DNA of 64,000 nucleotides from Diphasiastrum complanatum (taxonomy: Eukaryota > Streptophyta > Lycopodiopsida > Lycopodiales > Lycopodiaceae). Of this stretch, positions 27,660 through 39,414 are shown one piece after another. Position 1 is the first letter of the stretch; the number at the start of each line of letters is the position of its first letter. The notes under the pieces are model-generated. The model ran no database searches. It was not told the origin of the DNA and saw only the letters and a list, made by a program, of their open reading frames with translations. Where the stretch lies: positions 6,572,316-6,636,315 of the forward strand of contig CM055096.1 of assembly GCA_029204225.1 (NCBI GenBank). Reading direction: 5' to 3'. The translations under genes were made by a program, and so were the position numbers.

Positions 27660-30200
27660 ATTACTTGCGCTGTTTAATTTCTCAGTGGGGCATCAAAGAG
27701 TACTCTACTTTAAAACACATGTTACTATAAGCGGATTGTGGGAATTGTGCGAGGTTCATAGCATAGCGTCAGTCTCTTGTCTTGGTCAGACTAACTGCTG
27801 GTGTCTCTACAGATAGACATCCAGTTTATTGATTGAGATTGTTTCGTATTTGATAATGGCATCAGCAGCTATTTTAACTGATGCGTTCAAGAAGAATTGC
27901 ACAATGCATGACTTTTAAAGCTAGCAGTTCAATCCCTTAATCAGATTGTTGCTTGCAAAATGCAGAGAGACTTGCAGTACTGAGACAATGAAAAGTTAAA
28001 GTTTCATTTATTATAAGGGAGATAGCTCCAACATTTAGACGCACTCAAAAGACATGCAGATGAAAATTGCATCATGAAAGACATTGCAGTTTCCGCTGCG
28101 AAACATATACATTTCCTCGCCATCGGTCAAACCTCAAATTCTCATTATGATTCAATTCCAACTCTCACAGATCCAACTTCAAAATCACAGCGAATTAATA
28201 GTCGATTTATCAAATTTATATATTACAAAAACAAAAGGATGCAAAAACATGGTCTCAATTCAATTCTTACAGATTCAACTAAAAAAATACCGCAATCGAC
28301 GATGACTTACACATATAAACAAAAGATTGCAAAAAATTTATCTCAATTCCAAGTCTCACAGATTGGACTCAAAATATACAAAAACTCTATCGTAAAACAG
28401 GTATCTAGACTACAAACCCGGCACAATGAAATGATGCAAATTTTCTGAAAAATCCTGGCAACGAGGCACCCTGAGCTCCTTGCGCATATATTTAAGTATC
28501 TTGAGCATTTTGCAGATCAGACCACCATAACACAGCATACATCTCTGAAAGGACGTGCAAATACGCAAGTTGTATTAAATTGTCTGAATACAAAATATAA
28601 CTCAACACAAACCATAATGATTCACATACATGTTGCTAATCGAAGGACTCACTAGAGCCTATATGAATCTCAAGCACTATTTGAATTCTATCAGAAATCA
28701 ATAATGTATATGAATTGTTGGGAGCCATACAGCTAATTCAGTAGAGAATTTTTTACAATTCATGAAACTTTACAGAAAGCAGAATCACACACAATTTGCT
28801 TGGAGACCTAGGCCCTAGATCAGCTTTCACCTACAGCTGTTCAACAGAGAATATAAATTTCATGCTATATTTTAACTAAACAGATGGGAGCTATGCAGCT
28901 GTTTAGCAGAGAATGTAGAAATTTCATGCAAATTATACTAATTGAGCCGAAATCAGAATTACAAAATAGCCTGCTCAAAGGCCCACAGCCGTTCATCAGA
29001 TAGCATAAGAATTCTAACAAAGTACTGCGCACACAGTCCTTACATGATACAATTTATCTGCAATACTGATAGTCTATATTTATTGTCATTTCATCATTCT
29101 TCCAGTCTATGAATAAAAAAGACTGATTGCAAGGTTTGCAATGGGGAGAGGGACTATGGGGAGTTACTACAAGCTCTTTTCTGGGACATGCTGAAAGATA
29201 AGAAACAAAAGCGCAAAGACGAACGAACCGTGCTCAGAACAAATGAATGCTCCTTATTCACTGTCACCACCAGATCACATGCCATTGAAATGTGCATGTT
29301 GATAAGCACAATAGTGAAGCCAGAGAACTAAACAAGCTTGATAGGTGCATACCATCCCGAGATTCCCATTCTGCAATATGAAAATGATCTTTTCTTATCA
29401 GGTGAAATTAGAAACTGACCTGGTTGTGTTTAAGCAAAGATAAAAACATGGTACGTCTGTTGCCACAGTAGTTAAATAAGCATGGTACTATGTTGCCAAA
29501 GCAGTTTTCAATTCAAAGGAGGGTTTTAAACTAATTGGTTTTCATAATAGGAAATGATACACCCTGAACAGCGTTCCATCATCAGACACCATGAGGATTT
29601 TCATCAACAGCCAAAGGAAGATCTATTATCAGATGACAAAATGTTCTTGAATTACTCCCATGACCGACCGAAGTAAATCACATGAACCTAGTCAATTTCT
29701 GCTGCAAGTCTAAGCTTATCATCTCCTTTTAAGCCTGCAAATCATAAATGTCAATTTGTTAGGAAGTGTACTAGCCTCATTGGCTGATATCATAAGGCTT
29801 GCTTGGTATTTTAGATGTGATTCTACTGGCTGTAAAGTCCCTTTCCATCAGCTGACAGTTTCTGGAGGAATGTGTTAAGAAATAACTGGAGGTAAAATAT
29901 TATGGAGGTCAGTGCAACAAATCTGCCAATGACTGAAAGCTTTGACACCATATTATCTTCACAGAGAAATCAGCTTCTCAGATTAGGTTTTCTTTCAGAA
30001 AAAACGTCAGAAAAAATGTGATGAGCTGTATTATAGACAACCTTGACGCTGGCTGGCTGTACGTAAGCATAGAGTCTAGAAAGCTCCTCTGTTTGCAATG
30101 CATTTTAGGAGTTTTCTTTGTGCCTTGCATTTCCGTGCCCTGCATTGATTGTACATTATAGAACATTGATTTACAAGCTGCAATTTGAAAAACTAGAAAG
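27660..30200. other. Interior of the CACTA-like element, unassigned
   Basis: This is AT-rich sequence with no convincing reading frame. Acceptor-like sites followed by very short open stretches occur on the minus strand near 29370 and 29740, as expected for captured, intron-containing gene pieces, but no family could be named. Confidence 0.4.
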
Positions 30201-30480
30201 AGAGAGAGAGAACATACCTGCGATGGCGAATGATCACCAAGATCAGCATGCGATGGTGGATGAGCGTCATGGTAGATGAGCGCAACAATAGAACGTAAGA
30301 GGAGAGCAGGATGAGCGTGATGGTGGACGAGGAGAGAAGGGCGAGCAGAGGAGCGGAATAGCGCGCGAAAATATGGCTCGAAGAGCTCCAAAAGCCCCAA
30401 AATCAAGACCCAATTCAAGGATGGCCAAAAGCTCCAAAATCTCAATCTCTTTCTCTATTTCACTAGATGGCCAAAATAGC
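30200..30480 (-). other. Possible captured 5' leader exon with splice donor
   Basis: On the minus strand a CT-rich, stop-poor leader-like stretch ends at CATCGCAG followed by GTATGTTCTCTCTC, a good donor with a pyrimidine-rich intron start. Its base composition is more GC-rich than its surroundings. No protein is recognised. Confidence 0.35.
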
Positions 30481-30871
30481 AACCAATGAAAACCTTCAGT
30501 TATCCGGTGTAGCAGTCGCCTCCGGCATCAGCCTCGTGCCCACTTGGAATTGGTGTGCCAGTGCAACACCTCATGTCGTCCGTCCACGTTCGACATGGCC
30601 TTTGCCCGCCACCTCACACAAGTGGTTTCAGCGCTTTTCACCCTTTTGCATTGAGGCACCATGGAAGAGCGAGAGAGAGCGTGAGCCGATGCTGGCAAAC
30701 TCTTTTTTGGGTTATCCTCAAAAAGGGTTCTAATTATAAATATTCTCGATTATTTTAAAACTATTACTCATAACAATGTTCCTATGCTAATCTAAAAAAG
30801 TCATCAAAATTTTATCATACTAGTTTTTGAGAAATTGTGTCGGTTTCATGCCTATACAAGTTTTTCTGAGC

Positions 30872-30873
<2 letters not shown>

Positions 30874-30943
<70 letters not shown>

Positions 30944-30955
30944 AGGGGGGGGGGG
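30874..30955. repeat. (GA)33 microsatellite followed by A and G runs
   Basis: A perfect run of 33 GA units ends at 30939 and is followed by five to six A and eleven G. It is the longest simple repeat in the window and lies inside the CACTA-like element. Confidence 0.95.
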
Positions 30956-31423
30956 TATAGGTTCTAAAAAAAATTTTGCTTTCTCACTCATAAGAATCAA
31001 ATTCGAGTTACCTCGAGTGATAAAAATGAAATTTGAGCAATCACAAGTGTAGGGGCAAATCCATCAGTAAGGCCAGACCGAATGTTGGACCCTTTACGTG
31101 CCTCCCTAATCGGTCGGATCTAGAGGGCAAAGAAGGGGGTCTGTCGTGTAGTATCGGGCTTCGATCCAATAGGGAGAGGGCTAAGCAATGAAATAGGAGT
31201 GGGGATCTAGGCTTCTAACGGTTGTCAATCTTAGCCTTGGATCAGATCATGGAATAGCCTAGATTGTTATCTCTCTTTTTGGTCTTTTCTAGGTTTCATT
31301 TATCTGTGCTTATCTAGGCATTCTTGGCTCTAGATCTTCTCCTCATGAGGTTGGTCTTCTCAAGGGAGGTGAGCAGTGAAAGAAATCCTAACTACAGATC
31401 TTAGTGATCACTCCATGGTTTTC

Positions 31424-31426
<3 letters not shown>

Positions 31427-31502
<76 letters not shown>
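31427..31502. repeat. (GT)25(GA)13 compound microsatellite
   Basis: A run of about 25 GT units passes directly into about 13 GA units. The compound structure mirrors the (AC)n(AG)n repeat in the element A LTR, but the flanks differ. Confidence 0.95.
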
Positions 31503-33149
31503 TGAACAAAGTTTTATTAGGAAGAGTTTTGCTAGCCGATATTTTCGCACGAAAAATTGGGCTCTGTTTAAAGCGATTTTCACAATTTTGTACAAAAGCC
31601 GACATGTAAAACCCGGCTATTAATGGTAAAATCGGCACACAGTTGCCTATAGATAGGGGTCCCAGCCCGCCCAAAATGTGGCTAGAGCAAATTTTGAGGC
31701 TTTAGAAATGGCCCATAGAATAGTTTACGGCCTTAGAATTGGCCCGATTATACTAGCCAACATGGCTGAGCGAATTTTCCAATGTACTCTGCTACTTTTT
31801 ATTAATACAAAAAATTGCCTACTGAGTTTTTCAGGGGACCGGTTGCCTTAAAGAAACCCCAAGTCATGAGTGCCCCACTGAAAGTTGTGCGTGTCAGAGC
31901 AACTGTGACAAGGGAAAAAATCGACTCACGAATATGGCAAAGAAATTCGGGGACAATGGAACTGGCAATGGCAAAGTATGGGCAAGGGGGGGGGAATCTC
32001 AGGGCAATATGTTGATCGACACCCCGACGAACCAACCCCGACGGTACGGACCATGGGCCATGAGCACACAAGAAAAATTGCCAAAAGGGGTTACACTCAC
32101 TTACTAAAAATATCTTACCTATACATAATAGGTGTTGATCACACATAGTACCTCCATACAACCAAGATTCATACTATCTTTGGAAAGGATGGGTGTCAAG
32201 TCATTTCCACCCTCAATGCGTGGGTACTTCTTCAAAGAAAGCAACACACATGGCGAAGGGTGTGAAGGATGAGAAGATGGCACTGTGAAGGGGAGGCTTT
32301 GGGAAATGCTTATAAAAGGGAGTTGATAAAGGGTTGCTGGGAGTTGATAAAAGGTTGTGAAGAGGACATGAAGAGCTCGTAGGAGAGATGCTTTTGTTTC
32401 ACGAGGGAGGGAATGGGTTTCTCGTAGTGTATTGGTTGTGGAGTCGGTCTAGAAAATCCCATTCTTGATTGTGAATGTGGAAGGATGAAGGAGTGAGATG
32501 ATGGGAGAAAGGACTTTTGTTGTGTATGTTGTGAGAGAATGAATGTGGAAGGATGAGTGATGAGAGTGGGTGGTTGTTTGGAGGTTGCTTTTGCTTTGTT
32601 GTGAATAAGTAGAAGCATTGTCTTGTATGAATCCTTGTGGGTTGCATAGGTTGTGTTTGGAGCTCAATAATTGAGTGTTTAAATATGATTGTCGCCATGG
32701 TTAGTTGAAAGAACATTGGCATTTGATGCCCATTGTTAGTGTGAACCAACTGTTATTAACTCGATTGTTCAAGAGATGGATGGTTTTGATAGCATTGTGT
32801 TGTTTGAAGATGGTTGAATGGGCTTTGTGATTGTGCGTTGATATTGGGTTATTGGGTTATCACGTGGGTACAAAATATGAAATTCCGATTGTTCTGAGAA
32901 GTATTGTATGTCTTGGTTTGAGAGGGCTGGCACCACCATGCTGGAAGTTTTTTATCTCAGAAGTCTATTGTCACAATGGATTTCCAAGGGGGTAAACCCA
33001 GATCCTACAGACCAGCATTTTTCCAGAAGGATTTTGGGCCTATTACAACGCAATTCATTGAAAGATTTGGGAAGGGTTTACAACCTGCTGACGCAACGCA
33101 CAATGCATTTCTAGATGGATCTAGACCCAGCTGACCCTCACTAAGGCCC

Positions 33150-33450
33150 TGAATCTGAATCTGCTAGCTCACTACATTCCATATTGTAGCTCGCTGAACT
33201 GTCAACTCATCGAAACCTTTATGTTGTAACTCGTAGAAGCAAAATCCTTGTTAGCTCACTTGAGTTCTATTGGAGCTCACTAAATCTCAGCTAGCTCGAG
33301 AGGGCCAGATGTACCTAAATCTGTAGCTGGGCATCTTGAATATCTTTTGAGCTCGCTGAACCTAAGTCCAGCTAAGAAACTCGCTTTTAGAAGCTCACTG
33401 AATCTTGGCCAATTCGTTGGAGCCTTGCCTGGTGTGTCAAATCTATGGTT
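33150..33450 (+). repeat. Degenerate array of AGCTCRCTGAA-like motifs
   Basis: Around ten variants of AGCTCGCTGAA or AGCTCACTGAA recur every 25-40 bases. Periodic motifs of this kind occur in LTRs and leaders of some plant Ty3/gypsy elements. The gag piece some 700 bases downstream fits that reading, but no LTR boundary was found. Confidence 0.5.
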
Positions 33451-33899
33451 ACCACTTGAAGTCCTGAAATCCGTAGACTGTTTGTTGAAACTCCTTGTTT
33501 GTTGTCCCCTGCTAGCGCGATGCACCTGGGTTAGAAGTTCAAAATGACGCACTGCCAACATGGGTTACCTAAATGCTTCACCTTTTGGGTTCATATCTCA
33601 TGGGTAAGGTGAAAGTTTTGGTGAAATGATGATATGACGGATCGACGAGCACTCATGACTTGATGGCCAAGGGCGTACCGGTTCTCTTTCTTTTCACATA
33701 AGGTATAATTTTTGGTTCCTTGCTAAAACATGTCTTTTTACATTCGTAAGTTCTCGTGTTGTCGTTTTTGAAATCTCGTGGGCATTGTTAACTTAGCATA
33801 ACCGGGACTTGGCTTGGCCACGATCTTAAAATGGTATTGTTATCTTGGTATTGATTTATTTAATGATGATCAAAATAGCATGCTACTCCTGTCTCTTCA

Positions 33900-34490
33900 T
33901 AGGATCCATGGACGAGGGCCTGATGTACGAGCATTTTGGATACATAGGTGTAGAAGTAGTATACCCACCACCTAGTAGAACAAATGTCACCTATAGGAAT
34001 CTTAGATCTTGGCTATTTGGCACTGTAGAGGATAGTGTAGTAAACAAACGACCACATATGCCAATCCCCACACATGATGGATGATGATATACTATCAGAA
34101 AAGGGACCAATGGTAGAAAGTAAGTTGAGCCAAACATAGGCCTCGAGGATCACACTAACCAGAACACAGAAGAAGAAATTTTAGCTGAAGATGACCATCG
34201 AGCTCAAACTCAACCGACTGTGCAAACACCTAGCCCTCTATTTATCGCACCAATGACACAAAGAATCACTCAGCCGATAGTTGTCCCAGATGACACCCAG
34301 AGGATACCTATTATAGTCGGCTCGTAACCGCAATTCCATGGAAACAATGATGAAGATGCCCATGAGCATCTTGCAGATTTTGAGACACTAATTGTTGCTA
34401 ATGCAATTGTGAATCCTGCGCAAGGAATGATGCTATTTTCCACAACTCTTATAGGAGAAGCTAGGCAATGGTACTATCTTTCCTCCCTAT
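33900..34490 (+). pseudogene. Ty3/gypsy gag fragment
   Basis: The stretch reads FHGNNDEDAHEHLADFETL, then MMLFSTTLIGEARQWY, matching the Retrotrans_gag pattern (F.G..NEDPHEHL ... LF..SL.GEA..W) of plant gypsy elements. In-frame stops at 34082 and 34326 and the lack of any pol sequence show it is a remnant. It is the only gypsy-type coding sequence recognised in the window and is nested in the CACTA-like element. Confidence 0.65.
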
Positions 34491-35209
34491 ACTTGATTGG
34501 ATCTAATTAGTAGCCCGAATAGAGCTAGATCTCATGTAGCTCATTATTCAGATTCCATGCATAGATCTCGTTCATAGTGGACATCAATTAGTGGACCACA
34601 CAATTTAGATTCAATCAAAAGATCCCTATAACTTACACTTGAGATTTTCATGTAGATCCATTATGATGAAGTGTGTTATTTGAGAGACACAATGGTATTA
34701 TGGGTGCAGCTCTAGTCTTCAATATGTGTAAAATTTTTGGATGAGTAGTGTACAATTTATCTTTCACCTTAATGTTCGACAAAATTTAGCCCTTAAAATA
34801 CCTTCAGAATGATCTCTGATATCCATGACGCACTCCAAATGTCAACATTGTTGATGTCATATCTAAGGGAGTGTCCTCATTAACCCTCTACTCTTAACGG
34901 AGTCAATGGTGCCTTTTGAAAATAAATCAACCAGTTCTTTTTTTTCTCTTAAAAAGTTAAAAGGACCAGCGATTTGTAACCTTTTGGATCAAAGCAGGGG
35001 CTACAAATCTTTGAACACCTTGATTTGACTGTTTAGTTCTAGAGTTGTGAACATGAATTCAACGAACATGTTTATTGATATATGGGGCTAATGAAAACAA
35101 AGTGTCGATGCCCATGTTATAAAGATGGTGAAAAAAAATACTAGCCTATCACCAATTAATGTTAATGAGGATAGGAAATATGAGTGGGGTCATAATATCT
35201 AAGAAAACT

Positions 35210-35467
35210 ATTTTATAATTTAAAATGTATATTGAAAATAAAATGATTTCCTATATGAAATTGAAACACATACATTTTGTAACTAGGAAAAAAAATTTCT
35301 AAATTAGAAATAGTAGAAATGTATCTAGGAAAATAAGGTTTTCCCTAGCTGCAATTGATGCACATGCATTTTTTAACTAGGAAAAAAGATTTCCTAGTTA
35401 GAATGGGTCCAAATCCACATTTTAGCTAGGAAAAATCATGTGAAACCAAGAAATTCCACTCTTTTTG
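35210..35467. repeat. Right subterminal motif region
   Basis: CTAGGAAA and TTTCCTAG motifs recur about eight times in 250 bases next to the right inverted repeat. They are the counterpart of the cluster at 26440-26650. Confidence 0.65.
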
Positions 35468-35497
35468 TATATAGGAACTGATCAGAAGTTCCTTGTG
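35468..35497 (-). repeat. Right terminal inverted repeat of the CACTA-like element
   Basis: It is the exact inverse complement of 26396-26425, ending AGTTCCTTGTG. The subtilase exon resumes immediately outside it. Confidence 0.9.
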
Positions 35498-37078
35498 CGC
35501 CCCACTATAGCATACAACAATACTATCTTTAACTTTGTCCAGAGCCAGAGTTCCATCATAGCAGTATCTGCAAATAGATAGCAACATGAGCATAAGCAAG
35601 CAGTACTGCCACTTAGATCGTAAGTATTAGGCATCAACTTACTTGATCAAGTAGTACAGCTACATGATCATAAGCTGATTAAAGAGTACTGCCGGATCAT
35701 CGCAAGTGTTAAGGATCAACTTATGACTATGCTTCTTGATCACACGTTGATCAGGTAATCAAGCAGCACTGCAATATAATAACAACTAGGTGATGCAATT
35801 GTTGATGCTTCTTCCTTTGAATGGACTAGCAGAAGAAATTTGTACTAAATGGATCTTCGATTTCGTACTTTGAATACTTTTCCAAGGGTGATGACGCATT
35901 TCTAATAGCCTCTCCAGAAACTAGTGGATACCGTGGATGGCTCAAAGAGATGGTATTTAATGCGTCTCCCTGCATACATACAAAACCCAACTTGTCCTTT
36001 AACACATGACTCAAGAATAGAAGCGACATTGGCTGCTGGCATCAGATTACGTACATTATATGAGATAGATGCTTTTCGAGTTTCAAATATTTTCTGAATT
36101 AGATTTGACCTTGATTCGTGAGCGAAGAGTAGACCTTATTTGAAAAATTGTTTCCGAGCACTACCGAGGAGGTAAATTTCTGTCGATAGAGCTTGCAGCC
36201 ACAGTTGTCAGCCAAGGAGCTACATTTGTGGCAGTATATGCTGATGGTCCGCTGTTCCCAGCAGAGCTAGAAACAAAGACTCCATTCTGCACGGCGTGGA
36301 AGGCACCAATGGCGATGGGGTCCCTAATGTAGTCCTGCGTACTGCCACCGATGGAGAAAGATATGAGGCCTACCCCATCTGCCACTGCTTCATCGAACGC
36401 AGCAAGAATGTCAGCATCTGCGCATGACCCAAACCAGCATACTTTGTAGGCAGCGATCCGGGCTGTTGGGGTCCCACCCCTCGCTGTTCCTGACGCCAGT
36501 CCAAACAAACTTGCATGTTTTTGGAGCTTCCCCAGCCGTGGAAGCGGTGTGAGAGCCATGCCCTTCGGCATCTCTGGGTGACCTATACTCTCTTGGTCCT
36601 GTAATAGGTCCAAAGGTCTGCTCGAAGGCCTTGGGGAATATCTTGGCACCGATCAGCTTCCTGTGTATAAATCAACAAATTCACATGCAACAATTCATCT
36701 CAGAACCTTGCAGATAAATAACACGGACATAGAGTCGATATATACATTGTGAAAGCAGCACCATTCAAAGAGCAAAAGTTTCATAGATATAGAATCTAGA
36801 TATATTTTGTAGATTTTGAAAACCGTGATTGAACAGCACATATTGCATAGACATCCAATCAAGACATATACCGTAAAAGCAATGTTAAAACAATACCTGT
36901 TACAATTTGAGGAATTGAAACTGTCACCAGATACACAGGTCCCTTTCCACCTTGAGGGTATTGGATCGGGCAAGTACTTGTCGCTGAAGCTCTCAGACTC
37001 AGGCCACACTCCTACGGAATATAAATAGATTATAGCTCTATTATAGTATTCAGGAAAATTTATCTAGCTAGCTATAGA

Positions 37079-37388
37079 TGTTGGAATCGACATGCAATAT
37101 GCCAAAGCACATGTCATATATGAGCGGATTCAGTTAGTTAGGATGCTGACGGGGCATAGGCTACGTGGTTAAATGCTTTCTTGGCAAGTATGCGAAGCAC
37201 GGTCTTCTTGACCTGTGAAACGAGTTACTATATGCATAATCTTTAATTAATGAGTACGTAGTTTTTCTGTCTCCTGTGCTATTGTTCAAGCATCTGTCAT
37301 CTTTTGAATGGTCTGAGTTCTTTCTAATTAATTCTCTGTAATCGTTGCCATCGTTCTGTGAAAGCTGTCAGGATTGGAAATTCCAATA
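37079..37388 (+). repeat. 5' LTR of D1
   Basis: The 310-bp LTR begins TGTTGGAATCG and ends GGAAATTCCAATA. Positions 37231-37388 match the partial 3' LTR at 42904-43061 almost base for base, both 158 long. Confidence 0.88.
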
Positions 37389-37406
37389 ATGGTTATGGCC
37401 CACATC
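37389..37406 (+). other. Primer binding site of D1, half-tRNA type
   Basis: Immediately after the LTR comes ATGGTTATGGCCCACA. It does not match a tRNA 3' end. GGTTATGGGCCCAC is the complement of the anticodon stem-loop (anticodon CAU) of plant initiator Met tRNA, and this site differs from it by one missing G. Drosophila copia is known to be primed from an internal half of initiator tRNA. Priming here is inference. Confidence 0.6.
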
Positions 37407-37521
37407 GCGCATAACTCGTTTCTGTTTTAGGCAGCTACTGTATACAGAGATTGAATGCTTCAACACCGTTGGATACTCAGAAATCAAGATTCGAACGTGA
37501 CAGCACTGTGAGAGGGACTCA

Positions 37522-37643
37522 GATGGCGAAGCGGGCCAAGTCAGTTTTCTATACACAGATGGATTTCGAAGCGGGCTCCTTGATCGATCCACGAATCATC
37601 GACAGGCTAGAAACCTGGAATTACAGCACATGGAGCTGGAAAA
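37522..37643 (+). pseudogene. Gag N-terminus of D1, before the D2 insertion
   Basis: The ATG at 37522 starts a frame ending in RLETWNYSTWSWKM, the tryptophan-containing start of copia gag. It is cut by D2 after 37643. The continuation is at 40109 (AMVLKERGLW). Confidence 0.7.
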
Positions 37644-38155
37644 TGAAGACTTGCAGCACTCAACAAAATCATACATACGAATCTCAATCACATGCATACG
37701 AATCTCAATCACATGCAGCAGATCACTCGCACACAAGGATGATATATTGCACAATAGTATATTTATTATCTTGATGCAAATGCCAGAACGGCTACATAAG
37801 CGGTGACAGAGAAAACATGCATAACTAAAGAGAAACCCGAAAACGGAACACTACTCTTATTAATTCTCAGCAAAAGAAGCTACGAGCTATTTTTCTACTA
37901 TCTAACATTTTTGTTTATATGATTGAGCCTTCACTTTGTTCGTGCCACTCACTCTCTCTTTGCCTTGCAGGAGTTCTTGATACGATCGTTCTTGGACAAG
38001 CGTATGATGCCAAGATAGTCTTCTCCCGGATTGTCTACGTCAGCAGCCCCTTTTTTTGACTGGGATAGGCCGTTGGGCTCTAAGGTAGTTTGGCCACCTC
38101 TGATCCTTTTCACACGTCTGCATGGGGCTTCGGCGCTTCTGAGTTCACTTTAACA
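37644..38155 (-). repeat. 3' LTR of D2
   Basis: On the minus strand it begins TGTTAAAGTG after a purine-rich GTGAGGGAGAG tract (38156-38170) and ends AAGTCTTCA. A stretch of about 20 bases containing CATACGAATCTCAATCACATG is tandemly doubled here and single in the other LTR. Confidence 0.88.
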
Positions 38156-38190
38156 AACTCTCCCTCACTGAAGATCCTTATCCCCATGGA

Positions 38191-39414
38191 CTATTTGTGT
38201 ATCACATGCAGCTCCCTTGTCAAAGGTTTTGTCATTACATCGGTTGTCATTCTTTTCGTCTGACAATATTGTATGCTCACCTTCTCATCGTCTATTGCTT
38301 CCTTAACGAAGTAGTACTGTAGGTCAATATGCTTAGCTCGACGACATGAACCTCCATTTTTACTGATAAAAATACAACCCTGGTTGTCGCTCAAAATCTC
38401 CACAGCTGCTCTCACGTATGTATTGTTTCCCATGCATATTTGTGTGGGAGGATTCAGCTCTCTGATCGTGGAGAAGATCCTGGGATCGTGAGTCATGTGG
38501 GATGTTGCACCTGAGTCTAGGAACCACTGACCATCGTGTTCCTTCTCCGTGTCCTTGTCATCATTGCTGATTGGCATGTGGTTTGCTCGATCTCTCTGAT
38601 GCTTGCTTCTGGCCATGAGCGACCACTCATCAATCATCATTAATGCACTTTCCCCTTCATCCTCCTTGCCCTCCTCAGCCATATTTGCAGCTTCTTTGAT
38701 CTTCAGGCCCTTTACTTGTGCTTTTATCGGACAATCTTTCAGCAGATGGTCCACGCCATCACACAAGAAACATCTTTTTTTCTTTCTTTCAAAGAACGTC
38801 TTCTTCTTGGCTGAAGATTTCACTTCAGTGTTTTGCTTGGCTGTCACTCCTTTTACAAAAAGTGCGTGCTCTTGCCCTGGTTGTGGTCTCACTTTCGTCC
38901 GCCTTAGGTCCGCTTCGAGCACCCTTTGAATTGCCACCTGCAGGTTCAGTTCTCCTTCACGATCTCCGGCATACTGTTTTTCTAGAGACGTTATGAGCGG
39001 CTCAAAGAAAAAGGTGGTAGCCTTGCCAGAAACATACCTGCTAGCTGTTGATCCTCGATCAATAGACCCATGGCAGCCAGTCTTCTTGATAAAACGCTCT
39101 GCGTACGTGGCCACCGATTCCCGTTCTCCAGCATGCATGCTGGTCAGCTCTCTATGGAGCACGATTCTCAATCCTAGTCTGGTGCCTTGGTACAAATTTT
39201 TGAGGTGCTCCCAAACACTTCGTGCACTATCCTCGTCCTGCACCTGCAATCCAACCAGACTATTCAGGGACAAGCAGATCATTGAATATGCATGCCTTGA
39301 TCGCTCTTGAAATAGCTCCTTTCTTTCAGCTATGCTAGGTTCCTCATCAGCTGGCTCCTTCTCTACTCCCATGACGATATTCCACAGGCCTCGCTCCTTC
39401 AGCAAGATCTTCAT
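38191..39414 (-). CDS. Gag-protease-RNase H fusion protein of D2
   Basis: One open frame of 407 codons from ATG at 39414. Residues 1-200 are a UBN2-type gag (KERGLWNIV, AYSMICLSL, SVWEHLKNLY). A zinc knuckle CFLCDGVDHLLKDC lies at 215-228. The aspartic protease active site is WFLDSGATSHM with Asp at about 300. At about residue 336 the protein jumps, in frame, from the start of the protease domain into RNase H (ILSDNQGCIFISKNGG, AKHIDLQYYFVKEA, MTTDVMTKPLT at 339-399). All integrase and reverse transcriptase are missing, about 800 residues less than a usual copia polyprotein. The frame has stayed open, unlike every other copia frame in the window. RNase H is itself incomplete, so catalytic activity is doubtful; a structural gag role is more likely. 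Mobility would need enzymes from a full-length relative. Confidence 0.85.
   Translation of the reverse strand: MKILLKERGLWNIVMGVEKEPADEEPSIAERKELFQERSRHAYSMICLSLNSLVGLQVQDEDSARSVWEHLKNLYQGTRLGLRIVLHRELTSMHAGERESVATYAERFIKKTGCHGSIDRGSTASRYVSGKATTFFFEPLITSLEKQYAGDREGELNLQVAIQRVLEADLRRTKVRPQPGQEHALFVKGVTAKQNTEVKSSAKKKTFFERKKKRCFLCDGVDHLLKDCPIKAQVKGLKIKEAANMAEEGKEDEGESALMMIDEWSLMARSKHQRDRANHMPISNDDKDTEKEHDGQWFLDSGATSHMTHDPRIFSTIRELNPPTQICMGNNTYVRAAVEILSDNQGCIFISKNGGSCRRAKHIDLQYYFVKEAIDDEKVSIQYCQTKRMTTDVMTKPLTRELHVIHK

Larger units (their letters stand above)
26396..35497. mobile_element. CACTA-like DNA transposon in exon 8 of subtilase copy 2
   Basis: The 9102-bp insert has perfect 30-bp terminal inverted repeats starting CAC and ending GTG. 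Subterminal regions are packed with short TTCCTATATAGG and CTAGGAAA motifs in both orientations, typical of the CACTA (En/Spm) superfamily. The split exon 8 totals 228 nt against 225 in copy 1, so the insertion added 3 nt, the CACTA target duplication; the two copies read GCG and GTG on the minus strand. No transposase was recognised. The interior holds captured host gene pieces (NPH3-like, serine carboxypeptidase-like), a Ty3/gypsy gag piece and large microsatellites, so it is probably non-autonomous. Confidence 0.75.

Noticed and set aside
30815-31623. Reading frames of repeated Ser-Leu, Cys-Val, Arg-Glu or His-Thr
   Set aside because: They are translations of the (GA)n and (GT)n microsatellites and have no coding meaning.
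32310-32749. Minus-strand frames of about 100 codons rich in Ser, His and Gln
   Set aside because: Overlapping frames in all three phases of a GA/GT-biased region; no conserved motif.
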